Shown: positions 52,217 through 63,191 of the stretch, piece by piece
Numbering within the stretch: the first letter of the stretch is position 1
How the letters are laid out: each line of letters starts with the position of its first letter
NCBI RefSeq assembly: GCF_007997135.1
Contig: NZ_VORU01000005.1
Span: 62,001 to 126,000 of the forward strand
Source of the DNA: Aequorivita lipolytica
Lineage (GTDB): Bacteria; Bacteroidota; Bacteroidia; Flavobacteriales; Flavobacteriaceae
DNA: 64,000 nucleotides
Direction of reading: 5' to 3'
Made by a program: the position numbers and the translations under genes
Notes under the pieces: model-generated
The model's database searches: none
Seen by the model: the letters and a program-made list of their open reading frames with translations, nothing else
Told to the model about the DNA's origin: nothing

Positions 52217-52687
52217 ATGAACTACGAAGATAACAAAATAAAAGTCCCAAGATTCAACGAAGAATCAGGTTTCTACACCACAAAAAAGCGCTCAAAAATG
52301 ATGAGTAAGATACGTGGGAAGAACACCAAACCCGAATTGCTTTTCAGAAAAGCGCTTTGGAAAAAAGGAATTCGTTATCGTGTGGACAGCAAAAAACTTC
52401 CCGGAAAACCTGCTGTTTCCATTCAAAAATATAAACTTGCTGTTTTTATTGATGGTGAATTTTGGCACGGTTACAATTGGCCAGAACGAAAAGAAACCCT
52501 AAAAAGCAATCGCGCTTTTTGGATTCCAAAAATTGAACGGAATATGCAACGCGACCGCGAAGTGAACAAACAGCTAGAAGAAATGGGCTACACCGTTTTC
52601 CGTTTTTGGGCTAATGAAATAAAACATAATTTACACAAATACATCAACGACGTTTTGGTGTACATAAATACAAGACAAAATGATTAA
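52217..52687 (+). CDS. vsr: Very short patch repair (Vsr) endonuclease, active-site Asp replaced
   Basis: A 156-residue Vsr homologue, which would nick at T:G mismatches formed by deamination of 5-methylcytosine. SKMMSKIRGKNTKPELLFRK, GIRYRV, FIDGEFWHGYNW (with catalytic-region His84) and FWIPKIERNMQRDREVNK are typical of Bacteroidota Vsr. The family motif LPGKPD, whose Asp is the metal-binding catalytic residue (Asp51 of E. coli Vsr), reads LPGKPAVS here (Ala66). Activity is therefore doubtful. It completes the R-M island and overlaps the aminotransferase start by 8 bases. Confidence 0.87.
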   Translation: MNYEDNKIKVPRFNEESGFYTTKKRSKMMSKIRGKNTKPELLFRKALWKKGIRYRVDSKKLPGKPAVSIQKYKLAVFIDGEFWHGYNWPERKETLKSNRAFWIPKIERNMQRDREVNKQLEEMGYTVFRFWANEIKHNLHKYINDVLVYINTRQND

Positions 52688-53819
52688 TTCAAAACTACCC
52701 AATATTGAAACTTCCATTTTCGCCACAATGAGCAAAATGGCCGCAGACCACAACGCCCTAAACCTCTCCCAAGGCTTTCCGAATTTTCCCAGCGATTCCG
52801 CTTTAAATGCATTGGTAGATCAAGCAATGAGCGATGGTTTTAACCAATACGCACCAATGCCCGGCGATTTTGAGCTTCGCATGGAAATTTCAAAAAAGAT
52901 TGAAAACCTTCACAACCACTTTTACAATCCCGAAACTGAAATCACGATAACGGCTGGCGCTACGCAGGCTATTTTCACCATAATTGCTGCTACCATTAGC
53001 AAAAACGACGAAGTAATTATTTTCACTCCAGCGTATGATTGTTATGCGCCTACTGTGGAATTGTTCGGTGGAAAAGTTATTCCCATTCAACTAAAACCTC
53101 CTTTTTACAAAGTGGATTGGCAAGAAGTTGCTGATAAAATTTCTTCGAAAACAAAAATGATAATCATCAATAGTCCGCACAATCCAAGTGGAATGTTATT
53201 TTCTAAAGAAGATATGCTCCTGTTGCAGGATTTGGTGGAGAAAAATGATTTGTTGGTTTTGAGCGATGAAGTTTACGAACATATCATTTTTGATGGAAAT
53301 GTTCATCAAAGCGCCTCAAAATTTGAAGCCTTGGCAGCGCGAAGTTTTATTACGGCTTCCTTCGGAAAAACATTTCACAATACAGGTTGGAAAATGGGGT
53401 ATTGTGCCGCGCCGGAACGATTGATGAAAGAATTTCAAAAAGTGCATCAATTCGTGGTTTTCTGTGTAAACCATCCCATCCAAAAAGCATTGGCCACCTA
53501 TTTGAAAGATCCGGATCACTATTTAAAACTTTCAAATTTCTATCAGCAAAAGCGGGATTTCTTTTTGAATTTGATGGAAGGCTCCAACTTCAAAATCATT
53601 CCTTCAAAAGCAACTTATTTTCAAATGCTTGATTTTTCAGAGATTTCGAATGAAAGTGATATCGCTTTCGCGGAAAGGCTTACAAAGGAATTTAAGATTG
53701 CAACAATTCCAACTTCCGTTTTTAATGAAGGAAAAAAAGACTTTAGGCAAATACGCGTTTGCTTCGCCAAAACAGATGAAACTTTGGCTCAAGCAGCCCA
53801 AATTCTGAAACAATTTTGA
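52680..53819 (+). CDS. PLP-dependent aminotransferase (methionine aminotransferase type)
   Basis: A 379-residue class I/II aminotransferase close to YbdL/methionine aminotransferases. Residues: LNLSQGFPNFP near the start, NSPHNPSGMLFS, VLSDEVYEHIIFDG (PLP Asp/Tyr), and SFGKTFHNTGWKMGYC with the Schiff-base Lys. It would transaminate methionine or similar amino acids with keto acids. Its start lies within the last codons of vsr, but it is a normal chromosomal gene; the R-M island may have inserted just upstream. Confidence 0.87.
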   Translation: MINSKLPNIETSIFATMSKMAADHNALNLSQGFPNFPSDSALNALVDQAMSDGFNQYAPMPGDFELRMEISKKIENLHNHFYNPETEITITAGATQAIFTIIAATISKNDEVIIFTPAYDCYAPTVELFGGKVIPIQLKPPFYKVDWQEVADKISSKTKMIIINSPHNPSGMLFSKEDMLLLQDLVEKNDLLVLSDEVYEHIIFDGNVHQSASKFEALAARSFITASFGKTFHNTGWKMGYCAAPERLMKEFQKVHQFVVFCVNHPIQKALATYLKDPDHYLKLSNFYQQKRDFFLNLMEGSNFKIIPSKATYFQMLDFSEISNESDIAFAERLTKEFKIATIPTSVFNEGKKDFRQIRVCFAKTDETLAQAAQILKQF

Positions 53820-53941
53820 TTACTGAAACTTATTCAACCTCCAACTCGCAATAAGTTTTACCAATTAAAACATTAAAACAACCGATTGCTTTTTAATGTA
53901 TTAGTGGTTTTAATTGGTATTTTCGTAGAGCTTACCCTTAA

Positions 53942-56233
<2,292 letters not shown>

Positions 56234-56242
56234 TTTTGTATT

Positions 56243-56292
56243 TAACCTGCAAGGTATTCCCGCTTTTTCAGTGGGTTCCTTGTAGGTTTTTC
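56243..56292 (+). terminator. Terminator after katG
   Basis: AACCTGCAAGG (56243-56253) pairs with CCTTGTAGGTT (56278-56288), with an inner imperfect stem, followed by T5. Confidence 0.65.
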
Positions 56293-56326
56293 AATATAAA
56301 TCACTTTCTTTTCTTAATTTTAAAGG

Positions 56327-56803
56327 ATGAAGGAACAACTTTTTAACGCCATAAGACAGGAAAACTTTTCAGAACTTGAAAAACTTCTGACAAATAATCC
56401 TGAATTGGTTTCCACGAAAGATTTACGTGGCTCCACCCCTTTGCTGCTCGCAACTTATTATGGTTTATATGAAATTTCAGAAGTTATTTTAAAATTTCCG
56501 CAAAATATTGACGAACAAGATGCTTCTGGCAATACCGCTTTGATGGGAGTTTGTTTTAAGGGCTTTGACCATATTGCAAAACTATTGTTGGAAAACGGTG
56601 CCAATCCAAACATTACAAATTTCAACGGTGCTACGGCTTTAATATTTGCTGCCACTTTTGGCCGAAAAGGAATAGCGGGGTTGCTTATGGAAAAAAGCGC
56701 AAACACTTCTTTAAAAGACGATAAAGGCCTAACCGCCGCAGATCACGCAAAAATGCAGGGATTACGGGAAATGGTGGAATTGCTTGAAAATAAAAAACAC
56801 TAG
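56327..56803 (+). CDS. Ankyrin-repeat protein
   Basis: A 158-residue cytoplasmic protein made of about four ankyrin repeats: DLRGSTPLLLATYYGLYEIS, DASGNTALMGVCFKGFDHIA, NFNGATALIFAATFGRKGIA and a final DDKGLTAADHAKMQG. There is no signal peptide. In several bacteria an ankyrin protein next to a catalase gene is needed for full catalase activity (AnkB-KatB), so a role as KatG partner is plausible. A terminator separates the two genes. Confidence 0.87.
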   Translation: MKEQLFNAIRQENFSELEKLLTNNPELVSTKDLRGSTPLLLATYYGLYEISEVILKFPQNIDEQDASGNTALMGVCFKGFDHIAKLLLENGANPNITNFNGATALIFAATFGRKGIAGLLMEKSANTSLKDDKGLTAADHAKMQGLREMVELLENKKH

Positions 56804-56824
56804 CTAATAAAGAAAATAGATAAT

Positions 56825-57601
56825 TTGAAAGAAAATCTTAAAATAACAATCATTCAAAGCGAATTGCACTGGGAAAATGCAACAGCGAATCGCGCTATGT
56901 TTTCCGTGAAAATTCAAAATATTGAAGGCGAAACAGATTTGATTGTTCTTCCCGAAATGTTTTCCACAGGTTTTTCAATGAATGCTGAAAAACTTGCCGA
57001 ACCAAACGATGGAGAAACATTAAATTGGATGATTTCCGAAGCACAGAAAAATAATTGCGCAATCACCGGAAGTGTTATTATTTCTGAAAACGGTAAATTT
57101 TACAATCGGATGTTTTTTGTATTTCCCGACGGGAGTTACAAAAAATATGACAAAAAACACACCTTCACTTTAGCGAAAGAAAACGAAACTTATACCGCCG
57201 GAACCGAGCGTATAATTGTAAATTACAATGGCTGGAAAATTTGCCCCTTGGTTTGTTATGACCTGCGTTTCCCCGTTTGGGCAAGGAATACAGAAAACTA
57301 TGATGTGCTGATTTATGTTGCAAATTGGCCAAAAGTGCGCACCCTTGCTTGGGATACGCTACTACGTGCAAGAGCGATTGAAAATATGACCTATTGCATT
57401 GGGGTAAACCGTGTGGGCTTCGACGGAAATGACCATGAATATATTGGTCATTCTGCGGTTTACGATGTTTTGGGAAAACAGATTACCTCTTCAGCATTTG
57501 ATGAGTTTACCGAAACGGTGATCTTGGAAAAAGAACACATTGAAAGCAACCGCAAGCACCTTCAATTTTTGAATGATCGCGATCATTTTACTTTAAAATA
57601 A
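56825..57601 (+). CDS. Nitrilase-family amidohydrolase (omega-amidase type)
   Basis: A 258-residue carbon-nitrogen hydrolase of the YafV/omega-amidase group, which hydrolyses alpha-ketoglutaramate-like omega-amides formed by transamination. Catalytic triad: Glu in LPEMFSTGFSM, Lys in KKHTF and Cys in VCYDLRFP. The start is TTG at 56825 (no ATG is available before the conserved ITIIQSELHWE). It begins 21 bases after the ankyrin gene and overlaps the convergent lipoprotein gene by 14 bases. The methionine aminotransferase nearby would supply typical substrates. Confidence 0.87.
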   Translation: MKENLKITIIQSELHWENATANRAMFSVKIQNIEGETDLIVLPEMFSTGFSMNAEKLAEPNDGETLNWMISEAQKNNCAITGSVIISENGKFYNRMFFVFPDGSYKKYDKKHTFTLAKENETYTAGTERIIVNYNGWKICPLVCYDLRFPVWARNTENYDVLIYVANWPKVRTLAWDTLLRARAIENMTYCIGVNRVGFDGNDHEYIGHSAVYDVLGKQITSSAFDEFTETVILEKEHIESNRKHLQFLNDRDHFTLK

Positions 57602-59192
57602 AGGTTTCGTTCAAGCTCCAGTTGGCACGTACTTCAATCTGTTTTGGATAGTAAATTATTTTTTCGGGCGCCATTCGGTTTAGGAAGCTTCCTGTATCCC
57701 ATCTTCGGTTTTGGTTTGTGTCGTAAATAATCCGTAAGAAATATTTATCTGGTGATAGCGCATCAAAAAACACATTTTTGTTTTCCGTAATATATTCTTC
57801 GGCCACAATATTATACTTGCCATCCAGCATTTGCACAATTACAGGAAATTGCTCCACATTTACCAGAGTGAGGTTGAGCGTTCCATAATCTGATGAAAGC
57901 CTCGTTTTTACATTGAATAAAATTGTGTCATTGCTTTTTTCAAAAAAATCAGTCAAGGCACCGGGCAATAGTTTTATTGAATAGCTTTCATCTTCCTTTT
58001 TCGGAAAAAATACTTCGGCCCAATTATATTCTTTATTCAGTTTTACGGTGGCCTCAACTAAAGTAGAATCTTTCGCCATTATTTCAAATTTTTCAGCATC
58101 AAGAGAAATAAGTGGCGTATTAGCTCGCAGTTTAAAAGTATCTTTTAATTTAAGGGTTCCGGTTTTCAACGCTGAAATATTCAATGAGTCTTTAAAAAGT
58201 TCGCGCATTCTTACCGTGGCCGTATCTATAATAGCTCCATTGGTAATTTTAAAAATCAGGGAATCCGTTTCAATAGCTGGCTTAAACCAATAGTGTAGCG
58301 TGTCTTTTTTTTCATCTTTAAAAACTGTGGAAATATAATCTTCGGGCACTTCTGAAAGCATCTCTATATTTAAACTATCCGCACGACCTTCATAACCAAA
58401 AAGAATATGGTTTTTGCCGACTTGGCTTGGGCGAACAAATTTATAACTTGGTGTTTCCTTAAAAAGAGTCAAGGTATATGTGGAATCTGTGGGGATTGTA
58501 ATTAATTCTTTTTCAAAACCTATTTTATCGTTTTGCGGCTGAAAAATGTAGTCGCTATTTTTTTCCTTCAAAGCTAAAAGCAGATATTTTCCTTCCTTTA
58601 AATTGCTCAGCTCAAAGATTCCCGTGCTGTCTTTGGTAACGGTTATATAGGTTGGCTTTTCAGAATAAATTATTGAATCCGTAAAGGTTTCATTTGCTTC
58701 ATAAAGCATTACTGTAGTTGGAACTTCTGGCGCTATAAGCTGTGCGTCCTTTACTCTTCCTGATAGTTTTAAACTGTCAATATAACTTCCTGTGGAGAAA
58801 ATATACTTAAAATACTCAAACTTATTTTCCTCATTATTGTCCACAATGCTATTTCCGAAATTGAAGGAATAGGTTGTATTTGGCTTTAAAGTATCGAGGA
58901 TTTTAATTTTTAAGGTTTTGGAAGTGCTCAAAGGAGTTATAATTGGCGCAAACTTCATTGGTGGCGAAATGATGAGCTCTTTGTTTACCTCTTTCAATTT
59001 TATAAACTCATCAAACCTAATTTCTATTTCGTTGCCCGTAAAGTTAGTAGAATAATTTTCGGGACTGCTTTTCACAATCACTGGCGGAATAGTATCCCGC
59101 AAGCCACCCGAAGGCGTTCCTTTTTTTGCGCAATCTGTAAAAGAAAGCAAAAATAAAAATGCGATTGGTATATAAAGAAGGCGGTGTTTCAA
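57588..59192 (-). CDS. Ig-like domain lipoprotein (Big_5 type)
   Basis: A 534-residue outer-membrane or periplasmic lipoprotein: signal helix LLYIPIAFLFLLSFTDC with Cys lipidation, then GTPSGGLRDTIPPVIVKSSP, the start of a bacterial Ig-like (Big_5) domain (NEIEIRFDEFIKLKEV). Several more beta domains follow, ending FDALSPDKYFLRIIYDTNQN and WSLNETFILK. This architecture is widespread in flavobacteria; function unknown. The TTG start at 59192 is chosen because it places a normal signal peptide; an ATG at 59270 would add 26 unlikely residues. Confidence 0.78.
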   Translation of the reverse strand: MKHRLLYIPIAFLFLLSFTDCAKKGTPSGGLRDTIPPVIVKSSPENYSTNFTGNEIEIRFDEFIKLKEVNKELIISPPMKFAPIITPLSTSKTLKIKILDTLKPNTTYSFNFGNSIVDNNEENKFEYFKYIFSTGSYIDSLKLSGRVKDAQLIAPEVPTTVMLYEANETFTDSIIYSEKPTYITVTKDSTGIFELSNLKEGKYLLLALKEKNSDYIFQPQNDKIGFEKELITIPTDSTYTLTLFKETPSYKFVRPSQVGKNHILFGYEGRADSLNIEMLSEVPEDYISTVFKDEKKDTLHYWFKPAIETDSLIFKITNGAIIDTATVRMRELFKDSLNISALKTGTLKLKDTFKLRANTPLISLDAEKFEIMAKDSTLVEATVKLNKEYNWAEVFFPKKEDESYSIKLLPGALTDFFEKSNDTILFNVKTRLSSDYGTLNLTLVNVEQFPVIVQMLDGKYNIVAEEYITENKNVFFDALSPDKYFLRIIYDTNQNRRWDTGSFLNRMAPEKIIYYPKQIEVRANWSLNETFILK

Positions 59193-59270
59193 GTTATAGT
59201 GTTTGGTAAAAGATGGAAGTTCAAAATTAAGCAATACAAAAGAACTAATAACAATTAAAACTATTAACAA

Positions 59271-59933
59271 TTAAACAAAGGCAATTGTGGCTATGCTAAT
59301 TTTTACATTTTCACTTTTCAGCAATTGGAGCGCACATTTTTCAAGCGTTGCACCCGTGGTTATAATATCGTCTACCAATAATATATGCTTGTTTTCTATA
59401 GCTTCCAGATTTTGAATTGTGAAAACTTCTTCAGCCTCAAAACGCAGTATTCTTGTCTTGAAAACTTGCGAGCCAGATTTTGAAACTTTTATTAAGACAT
59501 CATTGCGATACGGCACTTTTAGGGACTTTGCAATTTCCTTCCCAAATCCTTCTACTTGATTATAGCCGCGCTTTTTCAGTTTTTGTTTGTGAAGCGGTAC
59601 AGGAATCACCAAATCTATTTCCTTATAAGGATTCAATTCTGAAAGTTCGGCTCCAAGCCATTTTCCGAAGAAAAAACTTATCTCCTGTCTTCCTCGGTAT
59701 TTTAGGTTGTGGAGCAATTCCTGCGTCAAGCCGCGCTTCTGAAAGTAAATAAGTGCTGTGGCATTTTCTACTAGAAATCTTCCATAAAATTTATTCTTCA
59801 GCATATTATTGTCCGTTTTGTGAAATGCTGCTATAGGAAGCGAATGAATACATTCTGCACAAAGCACGTCTTCTCCTTGTAATAACTGCTGTTTACAGCC
59901 TGCACAGACTTTTGGAAAGAGAAGATTTAACAT
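59271..59933 (-). CDS. ComF-family phosphoribosyltransferase-like protein
   Basis: A 220-residue ComF protein. An N-terminal zinc ribbon has CAGCKQQL and CAECIHSL; the C-terminal PRTase fold has the PRPP motif ILLVDDIITTGATL. RKRGYNQVEGFGKEIAKS is the family signature. ComF is required for DNA uptake in competent bacteria, apparently in handling incoming single strands; no other competence genes are in the window. Confidence 0.9.
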   Translation of the reverse strand: MLNLLFPKVCAGCKQQLLQGEDVLCAECIHSLPIAAFHKTDNNMLKNKFYGRFLVENATALIYFQKRGLTQELLHNLKYRGRQEISFFFGKWLGAELSELNPYKEIDLVIPVPLHKQKLKKRGYNQVEGFGKEIAKSLKVPYRNDVLIKVSKSGSQVFKTRILRFEAEEVFTIQNLEAIENKHILLVDDIITTGATLEKCALQLLKSENVKISIATIAFV

Positions 59934-59963
59934 ATTTTAAGAATTTTTACCATTTTGTAAACG

Positions 59964-59992
59964 TTTGTTAAAGAATTACGTGCCTACATTTA
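59964..59992 (+). promoter_or_regulatory. Probable promoter of the coiled-coil gene
   Basis: TTTG (59964-59967), 17 bases, then TACATTTA (59985-59992), one base off the -7 consensus, 24 bases ahead of the ATG. Confidence 0.5.
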
Positions 59993-60016
59993 CCGCCTAA
60001 ACTTAACTTCTTAATT

Positions 60017-60904
60017 ATGAGTACAGAAAACGAAAATAACAGTGGCAAATTCAAGATACTGATAGGAGTGCTATCGGTACTTCTAATTGCCTTGGCTGTA
60101 TATACAGTAACACTATTCAATGATAGTAAAAATACGGTATCAAATCTTGAAATGCAAAAAGCTGATATTGAGCAGGAGTTAGAAGGCCTAATTGCAAACT
60201 ATGACGAGGTTATCAAAGACAACGAACTAAAAGATAAAGACTTACTAGCTGCACGCGAAAGAATTACTGTTCTTTTAGATTCAGTAAAGGACGCTCAAGC
60301 TAATGTATCTTTGATTGCAAGATATAAAGCTGAAGTTGGTAGACTGAAACAAGAGCGCATATTGCTCTTTAGACGTGCTGACAGTTTGATTTCAGCCAAC
60401 AAGCAACTTGCTATGGAACGCGACAGTACATCAACAGAACTTCAAAATACACGTATGGTTGTTGATTCCGTTAGCCAAGAAAATGTGGCAATGAACGAAA
60501 CTATTAAAAAAGGATCTGTCGTTAAGGCTACAGATTTGCGCGGTGAAGCCGTTATTATTAGAAACAGTGGAAAAGTTGTGGATACCAAACGTGCCAGCCG
60601 TGCTGACAAAATAAGAGCCTGCTTTACCTTAGCGCCCAACGCAATTGCACCAAGAGGTGATAGAACGCTTTATGTACAAGTTTTAAATCCTCGTAACAAA
60701 ATGATGGGTGATGATGCTGTTAAACAGTTTGAAGACAAGAATATAAATTACAGTAGTTCTACAAATGTTTTCTATGAAAATGACGAACTTGATGTATGTA
60801 TTTTAGTAAATTCTTCCGAAATGGATCTTGTGGAAGGTCGTTATACAATCAATCTTTTTGATGGTCCAAACCAAATTGCGACTACATCTATGGAGCTTAA
60901 ATAA
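60017..60904 (+). CDS. Membrane-anchored coiled-coil protein
   Basis: A 295-residue protein of unrecognised function. One N-terminal helix (ILIGVLSVLLIALAVYTVTL) is followed by a long coiled coil (about residues 35-165, many Leu/Glu/Lys heptads) and a C-terminal beta domain containing RACFTLAPNAIAPRGDRTLY and YTINLFDGPN. No signal cleavage site: probably anchored in the inner membrane with the coil outside. Such proteins recur upstream of glyS in flavobacteria. Single gene with its own promoter. Confidence 0.7.
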   Translation: MSTENENNSGKFKILIGVLSVLLIALAVYTVTLFNDSKNTVSNLEMQKADIEQELEGLIANYDEVIKDNELKDKDLLAARERITVLLDSVKDAQANVSLIARYKAEVGRLKQERILLFRRADSLISANKQLAMERDSTSTELQNTRMVVDSVSQENVAMNETIKKGSVVKATDLRGEAVIIRNSGKVVDTKRASRADKIRACFTLAPNAIAPRGDRTLYVQVLNPRNKMMGDDAVKQFEDKNINYSSSTNVFYENDELDVCILVNSSEMDLVEGRYTINLFDGPNQIATTSMELK

Positions 60905-60945
60905 ACGTATTTGAAAATTTCAGATGCGTAATTTCAAAATAAATG

Positions 60946-60978
60946 AAACCGCCGTGAACTTATCACGGCGGTTTTTTT
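60946..60978 (+). terminator. Terminator between coiled-coil gene and glyS
   Basis: Perfect 12-base arms 60946-60957 and 60963-60974 around a 5-base loop, followed by T-run. It overlaps the glyS -7 box region. Confidence 0.85.
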
Positions 60979-60985
60979 ATTTTTG
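60978..60985 (+). promoter_or_regulatory. Promoter -7 box TATTTTTG for glyS
   Basis: Exact TAnnTTTG at the end of the terminator T-run; the glyS ATG is 4 bases later, implying a leaderless mRNA. Confidence 0.5.
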
Positions 60986-60989
60986 CGCT

Positions 60990-62528
60990 ATGGCAAACAA
61001 CGACGATCAATTTAAAAAAGTAGTCTCCCACGCAAAGGAGTACGGTTATATATTCGCTTCAAGTGAAATCTATGACGGGCTAAGCGCTGTTTATGACTAC
61101 GCGCAGAACGGTGTAGAACTTAAGAAAAACATTCGTGAATATTGGTGGCGCAGCATGGTGTACATGCACCAGAATATTGTAGGTATTGATTCCGCAATAT
61201 TAATGCACCCCACAACTTGGAAGGCTTCCGGCCACGTTGATGCATTCAACGATCCGTTAATAGACAACAAAGATTCCAAAAAGCGCTACCGCGCAGATGT
61301 GCTGATTGAAGATTATGCTGAAAAGCTCTACCAAAAAGCACAAAAGGAAATTGAAAAAGCAAAAGGTCGTTTTGGCGATGCTTTTGATGAACAAGAATTT
61401 ATAACAACAAATCCGCGTGTTGTAAAATATCTTGAAGAACGGCGCACCGTTTTGGAACGCATGGCGCGTTCACTTGAAAAAGAAGATTTGGCAGATGTAA
61501 AAGCTTTGATTGAAGAGCTGGGCATTGCAGATCCGGAAACTGGTTCTAAAAATTGGACAGACGTTCGTCAATTCAATTTAATGTTTGGGACCAAATTGGG
61601 TGCTTCTGTAGAAAGCGCGATGGATCTTTACCTTCGCCCAGAAACTGCACAGGGTATTTTTGTAAACTTTTTAAACGTTCAAAAAAGCGGAAGGATGAAA
61701 ATTCCTTTCGGAATTGCTCAGACTGGAAAAGCGTTCCGTAATGAAATTGTTGCACGACAGTTTATCTTTCGTATGCGGGAGTTTGAGCAGATGGAAATGC
61801 AATTCTTTGTTCGCCCCGGTGAAGAGCTTAAATATTACGAACAGTGGAAAGAAACCCGTTTAAAATGGCATCTTTCCTTGGGAATGGGCGCAGAAAACTA
61901 CCGCTTCCACGATCACGAAAAACTTGCGCATTATGCTAATGCGGCAACAGATATTGAATTCAATTTTCCTTTCGGTTTTAAGGAATTGGAAGGAATACAT
62001 TCCAGAACCGATTTCGACTTAAAAGCGCACGAAAAATTCTCAGGGAAAAAGCTGCAATTCTTTGATCCAGAACTCAACGAAAGCTACGTACCCTATGTTG
62101 TTGAAACCTCTATTGGTCTAGACAGAATGTTTCTTGCCGTGTTAAGCAATTCACTACAAGATGAAACTTTGGAAGATGGCAGTATTAGAACCGTTCTGAA
62201 ATTACCTGCAATTTTAGCGCCCGTAAAAGCAGCCGTTCTGCCGTTGATTAAAAGAGACGGTTTACCCGAAATTGCACAACAAATTATTGACGATCTTCAG
62301 TGGGATTACAACGTAATTTATGACGAAAAAGATGCCGTGGGAAGACGCTACCGTCGCCAAGACGCCGTGGGCACGCCTTTCTGTATTACTGTGGATCATC
62401 AAACTATCGAAGACAATACCGTAACAATCCGCTATAGAGATACAATGGAGCAGGAACGCATTAAAATTGAAGAAATTTCAGAAAAGATGAAGGAGACCAT
62501 TTCATATAAAAACTGGCTTTCTGAATAA
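60990..62528 (+). CDS. glyS: Glycine--tRNA ligase (eukaryote-like alpha2 type)
   Basis: A 512-residue class II glycyl-tRNA synthetase of the dimeric alpha2 type (not the alpha2beta2 GlyQS). FASSEIYDGLSAVYDYAQNG, motif 2 region FRMREFEQMEMQFF, YVPYVVETSIGLDRMFLAVL and the anticodon-binding C-terminus with YRRQDAVGTPFCITVD are typical. An upstream in-frame start at 60924 runs through a terminator hairpin; MANNDDQFKK at 60990 is chosen. Confidence 0.95.
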   Translation: MANNDDQFKKVVSHAKEYGYIFASSEIYDGLSAVYDYAQNGVELKKNIREYWWRSMVYMHQNIVGIDSAILMHPTTWKASGHVDAFNDPLIDNKDSKKRYRADVLIEDYAEKLYQKAQKEIEKAKGRFGDAFDEQEFITTNPRVVKYLEERRTVLERMARSLEKEDLADVKALIEELGIADPETGSKNWTDVRQFNLMFGTKLGASVESAMDLYLRPETAQGIFVNFLNVQKSGRMKIPFGIAQTGKAFRNEIVARQFIFRMREFEQMEMQFFVRPGEELKYYEQWKETRLKWHLSLGMGAENYRFHDHEKLAHYANAATDIEFNFPFGFKELEGIHSRTDFDLKAHEKFSGKKLQFFDPELNESYVPYVVETSIGLDRMFLAVLSNSLQDETLEDGSIRTVLKLPAILAPVKAAVLPLIKRDGLPEIAQQIIDDLQWDYNVIYDEKDAVGRRYRRQDAVGTPFCITVDHQTIEDNTVTIRYRDTMEQERIKIEEISEKMKETISYKNWLSE

Positions 62529-62554
62529 TTTTTTAGGTGATTAATTCTATTTCG

Positions 62555-62590
62555 AAAAAGGAGGATATTAATTTATTCTCCTTTTTTATT
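62555..62590. terminator. Bidirectional terminator between glyS and lipoprotein gene
   Basis: AAAAAGGAG (62555-62563) pairs with CTCCTTTTT (62578-62586), with A/T-runs on both sides; serves the two converging genes. Confidence 0.75.
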
Positions 62591-62601
62591 GAACTATAAA
62601 T

Positions 62602-62979
62602 TTATTCATCCCGATTTTTTATTTCAGTAAGTTCTACCGGAGCGGCATTTTCACATCTATTCATTCTTCGAAGTCCATTAAATTTTACCCAAACTGTTTG
62701 GTTATCTCTCCTAAAAGTTTCTTCCAAATTGATAGGATCTACATAATAAAACTCCCTCTCTCCCTGCTTTAACTGGATAGTATATTCACAATCTCCAACT
62801 ATATCTGAATAAATTATTCTACCTGGCAAATAACCATCATCCATCATTTTTTCCGCGGCTATTTTCTTGGCTTCTATTTCAGCTGCGCTATTGGTTTCAA
62901 GATTTTGCGATTTATTTTGAGAGGAAATACAGGAAAGGATGAAAATTGAAAAGATAGCGAAAGTGACTTTTAAAACCAT
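62602..62979 (-). CDS. Small lipoprotein of unknown function
   Basis: A 125-residue lipoprotein with lipobox FILSC-I, lipidated at about Cys18. After a Gln/Asn/Ala-rich linker the body has GYLPGRIIYSDIVGDCEYTI and two more features: REFYYVDPINLEETF and LRRMNRCENAAPVELTEI, giving a conserved-looking Cys pair. The start MVLKVTFAIF at 62979 is preferred over 63012, which would add 11 residues before the signal peptide. Not matched to a named family. Confidence 0.68.
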   Translation of the reverse strand: MVLKVTFAIFSIFILSCISSQNKSQNLETNSAAEIEAKKIAAEKMMDDGYLPGRIIYSDIVGDCEYTIQLKQGEREFYYVDPINLEETFRRDNQTVWVKFNGLRRMNRCENAAPVELTEIKNRDE

Positions 62980-63110
62980 TTTTATAAAGTTTAATGATGG
63001 ATGAAGATACAAAAAGTATGCAGCTAGATTCTACGCTAATTCCTTAATTATAAAAAAAATTAAAATTTTAAAATCGAATATTTCAGAAAATAATAATAAT
63101 ATTTTTGTAT

Positions 63111-63190
63111 ATGTCGAAATTATAAGCATATTTCGACATATATTTGCAACGTGTCGATTTTGTCGACATATTACAAATATATGTCGATAT
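63111..63190. promoter_or_regulatory. Array of TGTCGA motifs (operators) ahead of fic
   Basis: Five related sites: ATGTCGAAAT (63111-63120), its inverse ATTTCGACAT (63130-63139), GTGTCGATTT (63151-63160), TTGTCGACAT (63160-63169, inverse) and ATGTCGATAT (63181-63190) just before the ATG. They flank a -7 box TATATTTG at 63139-63146. The arrangement of two inverted pairs plus a single site suggests cooperative repressor binding. Confidence 0.6.
63139..63146 (+). promoter_or_regulatory. Promoter -7 box TATATTTG for fic
   Basis: Exact TAnnTTTG embedded between TGTCGA motifs, 45 bases upstream of the fic ATG. Confidence 0.45.
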
Positions 63191-63191
63191 T

